From CAZPBC01 sp964584775 (lineage in GTDB: Bacteria > Chlamydiota > Chlamydiia > Chlamydiales > SLFE01), in NCBI GenBank assembly GCA_964584775.1, contig CAZPBC010000061.1, forward strand, positions 1 through 10,005: 10,005 nucleotides of DNA. Direction: 5' to 3'. This document shows positions 6,317 through 10,005 of this stretch, piece after piece. Position 1 is the first letter of the stretch, and each line of letters begins with the position of its first letter. The translations under genes were made by a program, and so were the position numbers. The notes under the pieces were generated by a model that saw only the letters and a program-made list of their open reading frames with translations, did not search any database and had not been told where the DNA came from.

Positions 6317-7357
6317 ATGCTTAAGCTGCTGAACGAGAAGGGAGAACTAGAGGGAGAGGTGCCTCTTTCGAAGGAGGCGCTCCTCCATGCCTACCGTTCC
6401 TGCAAGCTCACCCGCCATTTCGAAGAGAGGATGCTCATCCTCCAGCGCCAAGGTCAGATCTCCTTCTCGATGAGTTCGTTAGGAGAAGAGGCTTGCGCTG
6501 TCGGTGTCGCCCTTGCCCTCAGCAAGGAGGACTGGGTCTACCCTCAGTACCGCGAAGCGGGCCTACTTTTTGCAAGAGGAGCTACCGCTGAGGCGTATGC
6601 CCACCAGATGTTCTGCAACGGCCTCGATCCGAAGAAGGGGAGGCAGATGCCCAACCATTTTGGAAGCCGCGCTCTCAACATTGTCACTGTTTCTTCACCG
6701 ATTGGAACGAAAATCCCCCACGCGGCGGGTGCTGCGTATGGGATGAAGCTGGAGGGCCAGGGTCAGCTTGCCTGTGTGATGTTTGGAGAGGGAGCCACCT
6801 CTGAAGGGGATTTTCACGCGGGGATGAACTTTGCAAGTGTCTACCAAGTTCCCTGCCTTTTCTTTTGCCGCAACAACGGCTACGCCATTTCGACGACGAC
6901 GGATCACCAGTTTCATTCAGAAGGCATCGCGCCAAAAGCGGTAGGGTATGGAATGGAAGCGAAAGTGGTCGATGGAAACGACCTCTTTGCGGTGTATGTC
7001 GCCGTGAAAGAAGCAGCAAATTCGATGCGAAAAGGAGGAGGGCCTGTCTTGATCGAAGCGATGACCTACCGCCTCGGTGCTCACTCCACCTCTGACGATC
7101 CGAGCGCCTACCGCAGTGAGGAGGAGGTCGCAGGGGCACGGAAAAAAGATCCCATCCAGCGTCTTTACCTTTACCTCACCCAAGCAGGTCTTTGGGATGA
7201 AGCAAAAGAGAAGGAGCTCGATGAAGAGATTGAAGCGGAAGTGACGGCCGCGATTGCAGCGGCAAAGTCTGCCCCTCCGCCTGCTCCTGAATCCTTGATT
7301 GAAGATGTCTACGCTGAAATTCCTGAGAAATTGGAGCAGCAGCTATGGCAGAGATGA
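6317..7357 (+). CDS. bkdA: Branched-chain 2-oxoacid dehydrogenase E1 alpha subunit
   Basis: A 346-residue thiamine-diphosphate enzyme subunit that, with E1beta, decarboxylates the keto acids of Val, Leu and Ile. The thiamine motif runs from GEG (157-159) to NN (186-187), about the expected spacing; GEG in place of GDG is normal in branched-chain E1alpha. Other markers of that branch rather than pyruvate dehydrogenase are GRQMPNHFGS (109-117), SSPIGTKIPHA (126-136), FFCRNNGYAIST and the HSTSDDPSAYRS loop (256-267). The ATG at 6317 gives a normal N-terminus and length. An in-frame ATG at 6281 has no ribosome binding site, and the frame is open back to 5930, but that part runs over the thioesterase gene and is not conserved-looking. 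A GAGGGG (6300-6305) lies rather far (11 bases) from the start. First gene of a three-gene operon. Many annotations would call this pdhA. Confidence 0.9.
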   Translation: MLKLLNEKGELEGEVPLSKEALLHAYRSCKLTRHFEERMLILQRQGQISFSMSSLGEEACAVGVALALSKEDWVYPQYREAGLLFARGATAEAYAHQMFCNGLDPKKGRQMPNHFGSRALNIVTVSSPIGTKIPHAAGAAYGMKLEGQGQLACVMFGEGATSEGDFHAGMNFASVYQVPCLFFCRNNGYAISTTTDHQFHSEGIAPKAVGYGMEAKVVDGNDLFAVYVAVKEAANSMRKGGGPVLIEAMTYRLGAHSTSDDPSAYRSEEEVAGARKKDPIQRLYLYLTQAGLWDEAKEKELDEEIEAEVTAAIAAAKSAPPPAPESLIEDVYAEIPEKLEQQLWQR

Positions 7358-8310
7358 ACTTCATTCAAGCCCTCAATCAGACGTTGCACCAGCAGTTCGA
7401 AAAACATCCCAAGCTGCTCACCTTCGGCGAAGATGCGGGGGCTTTTGGTGGGGTGTTTCGAGTGACGAAGGGTCTGCAGGAGGCTTTTGGAGAGGCACGC
7501 TGCTTCGATACGCCGCTTTCGGAGCAGGGCATTTTAGGTTTTGCGATAGGCCTCGCGCAGAAAGGATTCAAACCGATTGCAGAGATCCAGTTTGCGGATT
7601 ACATCTTTCCTGCTTACGATCAGATCGTGAATGAGCTGGCGAAGATGCGTTACCGCACAGGAGGTGAGTACACGGCTCCCGTTGTCATCCGCACTCCTTA
7701 CGGGGGAGGGATCCACGGCGGGCTGTACCACTCGCAATCTCCGGAAGCGCAGTTTCTCCACACTCCAGGAATCCATGTCGTTGTTCCTGCGACACCTTCT
7801 GAAGCGAAAGGGCTACTCACCACCGCGATCGAGTCTGACGATCCTGTGCTTTTTTTGGAGCCGAAGCGGATCTACCGTTCGATGAAAGAAGAGGTTTCTG
7901 AGAAAGAGTTTTCCATTCCTTTCGGTCAAGCGGAAGTGGCAATCGAAGGACGAGACGTCACATTGATTGGATGGGGAGCGCAGCACCATCAAAACCTGCT
8001 TGCAGCGAAAGAGGTCGACTTTTCGGTCGAGGTGTTGAATCTCCGCACTCTCTCTCCACTCGACCTGGAAACGATCGTCCGTTCGGTGAAGAAAACGGGA
8101 CGTGCCGTGATCGCTCACGAAGCCCCGCTGACTGCAGGCTTTGGAGCGGAGCTCGCAGCTCTCATTCAGAAAGAGGCGTTCCTCTCTTTGGAAGCCCCCG
8201 TCGAGCGGGTGACAGGTCTGGACACTCCCTTCCCTCACACCCTTGAAAAGCTCTACCTTCCTGATGCTCCGCAGGTAGTCAAGGGGTTACGAAAGGTCAA
8301 GGAGTTCTGA
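7345..8310 (+). CDS. bkdB: Branched-chain 2-oxoacid dehydrogenase E1 beta subunit
   Basis: A 321-residue partner of E1alpha; together they form the alpha2beta2 thiamine enzyme. Visible markers are GEDAGAFGGVFR (28-39), TPLSEQGILGFAIG with the Glu (E60) that activates thiamine, AEIQFADYIFPAYDQIVNE (79-97), YHSQSPE (128-134) and, near the end, HEAPLTAGFGAE and TGLDTPFPH. The FGGVF, IQFADYIFPA and HEAPLTAGF forms favour the branched-chain branch. The gene overlaps E1alpha by 13 bases. GGAG (7333-7336) is 8 bases before the ATG at 7345. A second in-frame ATG at 7354 would give a classic ATGA overlap and cannot be excluded; it would shorten the protein by three residues. Tight overlap implies coupled translation and 1:1 output with E1alpha. 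Confidence 0.93.
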   Translation: MAEMNFIQALNQTLHQQFEKHPKLLTFGEDAGAFGGVFRVTKGLQEAFGEARCFDTPLSEQGILGFAIGLAQKGFKPIAEIQFADYIFPAYDQIVNELAKMRYRTGGEYTAPVVIRTPYGGGIHGGLYHSQSPEAQFLHTPGIHVVVPATPSEAKGLLTTAIESDDPVLFLEPKRIYRSMKEEVSEKEFSIPFGQAEVAIEGRDVTLIGWGAQHHQNLLAAKEVDFSVEVLNLRTLSPLDLETIVRSVKKTGRAVIAHEAPLTAGFGAELAALIQKEAFLSLEAPVERVTGLDTPFPHTLEKLYLPDAPQVVKGLRKVKEF

Positions 8311-9383
8311 TGGAACAAATCTTTACAGTGACGCTTCCAGATATTGGAGAAGGAGTGGTGGAAGGAGAGGTGATCCGCTGGCTGAAAAATGTCGGTGAGA
8401 CGTTGCAGCAGGATGAGCCGGTCGTTCAAGTGATGACGGACAAGGCGACGGTCGAGCTTCCTGCTCCCTATCCGGGAGTTCTTCAAAAGCAGTATGTGGA
8501 AACGGGACAGAAGGCGATTAAAGATGAGCCCCTCTACGACATCTTTTTAGAAGGAGAGCCACTTCCTAAAAAAGTGCTGGCGACCCCTAAAACGCGCGGT
8601 GTTGCAAAAGAGCTCGGTGTCGACATCCAGAAAGTGAAAGGCAGTGGCAAAGAGGGACGCGTTGAAGTCAGAGACTTAAAGGTTCCTTCTGAAAACGATG
8701 AGATTTGTCCTCTTATTGGCATCCGCCACCAGATGGCAGAGAAGATGACCCTATCGAAACAGACCATTCCGCACTTCAGCTATTTTGACCGTCTGGATGC
8801 CACGGCACTCATCCAGTTAAAGGGGAGAATCCAAACTGAGGCGAGAAGTGTGGGTGTTAGGCTGACTTACATGCCCTTCGTCCTCCGCGCCCTCTCTTTG
8901 ACACTCAAAGAATTTCCGGAGCTCAACGCATCGATCGATGCTGAAAGAGGAGAACTGATTCTCCATAAGGACCACCATATCGGTATCGCTGCCAAAACGG
9001 ACGAAGGGTTAGTGGTTGCGACACTGCACTCTGTTCAAGAGATGAATCTCGAAGCCGTGATCCGCAGCTATGACCAATTGATGAAGCAGGTCAAAGAGAA
9101 AAGGCTGACCCGTCAAGAGCTAACAGGATCGACGATCACAGTGAGCAACTTTGGCCCTTTGGGGGGCCGGTGGGCGACCCCTATTATCAACCCTCCCGAG
9201 GTGTCGATTCTGGGAGTGGCGAAGATCTCGAAGGAGGTCGTTGTCCACGCTGATGAGATGGCCATCCGCCCCATGATGAATCTCTCCTGGAGCTTCGACC
9301 ACCGCGTCATTGACGGTGAACTCGCCGCCAGCGCTTCAAATAAAATGATTTCTTTACTTGAAAGTCCTCTTAAACTCACCTAG
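8310..9383 (+). CDS. bkdC: Dihydrolipoyl acyltransferase E2 of the branched-chain complex
   Basis: A 357-residue core subunit that receives the acyl group from E1 on a lipoyl arm and passes it to CoA. Domains in order: one lipoyl domain (about 4-80) with the lipoylated Lys45 in MTDKATVEL; a peripheral-subunit-binding domain (about 89-123, ATPKTRGVAKELGVDI and GRVEVRDL); and the acyltransferase domain (about 135-355) with the catalytic His331 and Asp335 in DHRVIDGE. The PHFSYFDRLDATAL segment resembles branched-chain E2 proteins. Linkers are short and there is a single lipoyl domain, so the protein is compact. The start codon overlaps the E1beta stop as TGATG, with AAGGAG (8299-8304) 5 bases ahead, so translation is coupled. 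The complex also needs lipoylation enzymes and a lipoamide dehydrogenase, neither of which is encoded in the window. Confidence 0.93.
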   Translation: MEQIFTVTLPDIGEGVVEGEVIRWLKNVGETLQQDEPVVQVMTDKATVELPAPYPGVLQKQYVETGQKAIKDEPLYDIFLEGEPLPKKVLATPKTRGVAKELGVDIQKVKGSGKEGRVEVRDLKVPSENDEICPLIGIRHQMAEKMTLSKQTIPHFSYFDRLDATALIQLKGRIQTEARSVGVRLTYMPFVLRALSLTLKEFPELNASIDAERGELILHKDHHIGIAAKTDEGLVVATLHSVQEMNLEAVIRSYDQLMKQVKEKRLTRQELTGSTITVSNFGPLGGRWATPIINPPEVSILGVAKISKEVVVHADEMAIRPMMNLSWSFDHRVIDGELAASASNKMISLLESPLKLT

Positions 9384-9393
9384 ATTTTTTCTT

Positions 9394-9421
9394 TTCTTAT
9401 TAAGAGTCAATAAGTTATAAT
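9394..9421 (+). promoter_or_regulatory. Possible sigma-70-type promoter of the PPR-like gene
   Basis: TATAAT (9416-9421) is a perfect -10 element in an AT-rich gap. The best -35 is weak: TTCTTA (9394-9399) with a 16-base spacer. The predicted start site falls on or beside the ATG at 9428, so the transcript would be leaderless, which fits the absence of a ribosome binding site there. A T-rich run after the E2 stop (9385-9398) has no matching hairpin, so I do not call a terminator. Confidence 0.35.
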
Positions 9422-9427
9422 ATTCTT

Positions 9428-10005
9428 ATGTATCCAGTAAGAGGTAAAGGAGCTGTAAAAGCCTATAGAGAGGCTGTAGTCGCCCGTCCGAGGAAAATGG
9501 CAAGGAGTTCTGGTGATCTCATTTCCCAACGTATCAAGGGTCTTGCGAGAGAACCTCTCTTGGCTAGAGAAAAATGGCGTCGAGGGCTCGAAATTTCCGA
9601 TCAATTTTCTTCACCACCACTTTCTGTGTATGCTGCTCTCTTTTCTTTACTTTCTCATGTTTCATCTATTCAAACGCAGGGGGTTATAGAAGAGGTAGAT
9701 CAATTATTTCGCCGCATGGTGCAGCAGCACCCAGATCCGCCAGAATGTGTTCTAGATCTGATGATTGGAATTCTGGCGAGATGCGACTCTTCTGAGGTTG
9801 AGTATGACCTGCGAGAGTTCTCCTCGCGGGGGTACACTTTATCTAAACAAACGTACACGTTGCTGATTCAAAATGCACAGAGAAAAAGGGATTTATCCAG
9901 AGTGACAGAGCTCCTCGATGAAGCAACGAGAGTATATTCGGAAGGTGACGTTTACTTTTTCTCACAATATTTATCCCTTTTTGAATCAGAAGGTCAATAC
10001 GATCG
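9428..10005 (+). CDS. PPR-like helical-repeat protein, N-terminal part (runs off the window)
   Basis: An open frame of 192 codons with no stop before the window end. Residues 1-50 are strongly basic (R5, K7, K11, R14, R20, R22, K23, R26 and more). From about 67 the protein is all-helical with units near 35 residues: about 67-105, 106-140 (35 residues) and 141-174 (34 residues), then a further unit begins. The third unit, with TYTLLIQNAQRKRDLSRVTELLDEA, has the look of a pentatricopeptide (PPR) repeat, in which paired helices bind single-stranded RNA. PPR proteins are common in plant and protist organelles and rare in bacteria. TPR-family repeats are an alternative. The ATG at 9428 is the first after an in-frame stop at 9401 but lacks a ribosome binding site; ATG 9497 with AGG 3 bases ahead is a poorer option. 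Function unknown. Confidence 0.7.
   Translation, partial: MYPVRGKGAVKAYREAVVARPRKMARSSGDLISQRIKGLAREPLLAREKWRRGLEISDQFSSPPLSVYAALFSLLSHVSSIQTQGVIEEVDQLFRRMVQQHPDPPECVLDLMIGILARCDSSEVEYDLREFSSRGYTLSKQTYTLLIQNAQRKRDLSRVTELLDEATRVYSEGDVYFFSQYLSLFESEGQYD

Noticed and set aside
9574..9795. Plus-strand 73-codon frame with a hydrophobic Cys/Phe-rich stretch resembling a signal peptide
   Set aside because: It lies out of frame inside the PPR-like gene, which has the longer and more coherent coding sequence; no ribosome binding site supports it.

Overview
The window looks like part of the chromosome of an environmental (amoeba- or arthropod-associated) member of the Chlamydiota, with moderate confidence. 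The grounds are a large ubiquitin-ligase-type effector, a core sigma-54 promoter, a chlamydial mix of a few housekeeping genes with eukaryote-interaction genes, and moderate GC. Another intracellular bacterium, such as a Legionella- or Coxiella-like gammaproteobacterium, cannot be excluded from the sequence alone. I see no tRNA, rRNA, CRISPR array, transposase or phage gene.

Layout. (1) Bases 1-2039 are an effector locus. It holds the last 20 codons of a gene whose end closely matches the next gene, a near-perfect sigma-54 (RpoN) promoter, and a complete gene for a leucine-rich-repeat (LRR) protein. That protein carries a NEL-type E3 ubiquitin ligase region with its catalytic Cys, and its tail resembles a U-box. 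(2) 2036-3370, minus strand: the ribosome-assembly GTPase Der, tail to tail with the effector gene and sharing a CTAG that supplies both stop codons. (3) 3464-5332, plus strand: a SulP/SLC26 anion transporter with a STAS domain, divergent from der. (4) 5279-6253, minus strand: a two-gene cluster of an acyl-CoA thioesterase and a short CoiA-like competence nuclease. The CoiA-like gene overlaps the end of the transporter gene by 54 bases. (5) 6317-9383, plus strand: a tightly packed operon for the E1alpha, E1beta and E2 subunits of a branched-chain 2-oxoacid dehydrogenase. (6) 9428 to the window end, plus strand: an incomplete gene for a basic, alpha-helical protein whose repeats of about 35 residues look like pentatricopeptide (PPR) repeats.

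How the parts work together. The dehydrogenase operon would oxidise the keto acids of Val, Leu and Ile to branched acyl-CoAs, which can prime branched-chain fatty acids. It needs a lipoamide dehydrogenase (E3) that is not encoded here. The divergent thioesterase may act on acyl-CoAs, but no pathway link is proven. Der, the transporter and CoiA are independent functions. The most unusual parts are the two ends: a sigma-54-controlled, probably duplicated E3-ligase effector locus on the left, and a PPR-like protein with a strongly basic N-terminus on the right.
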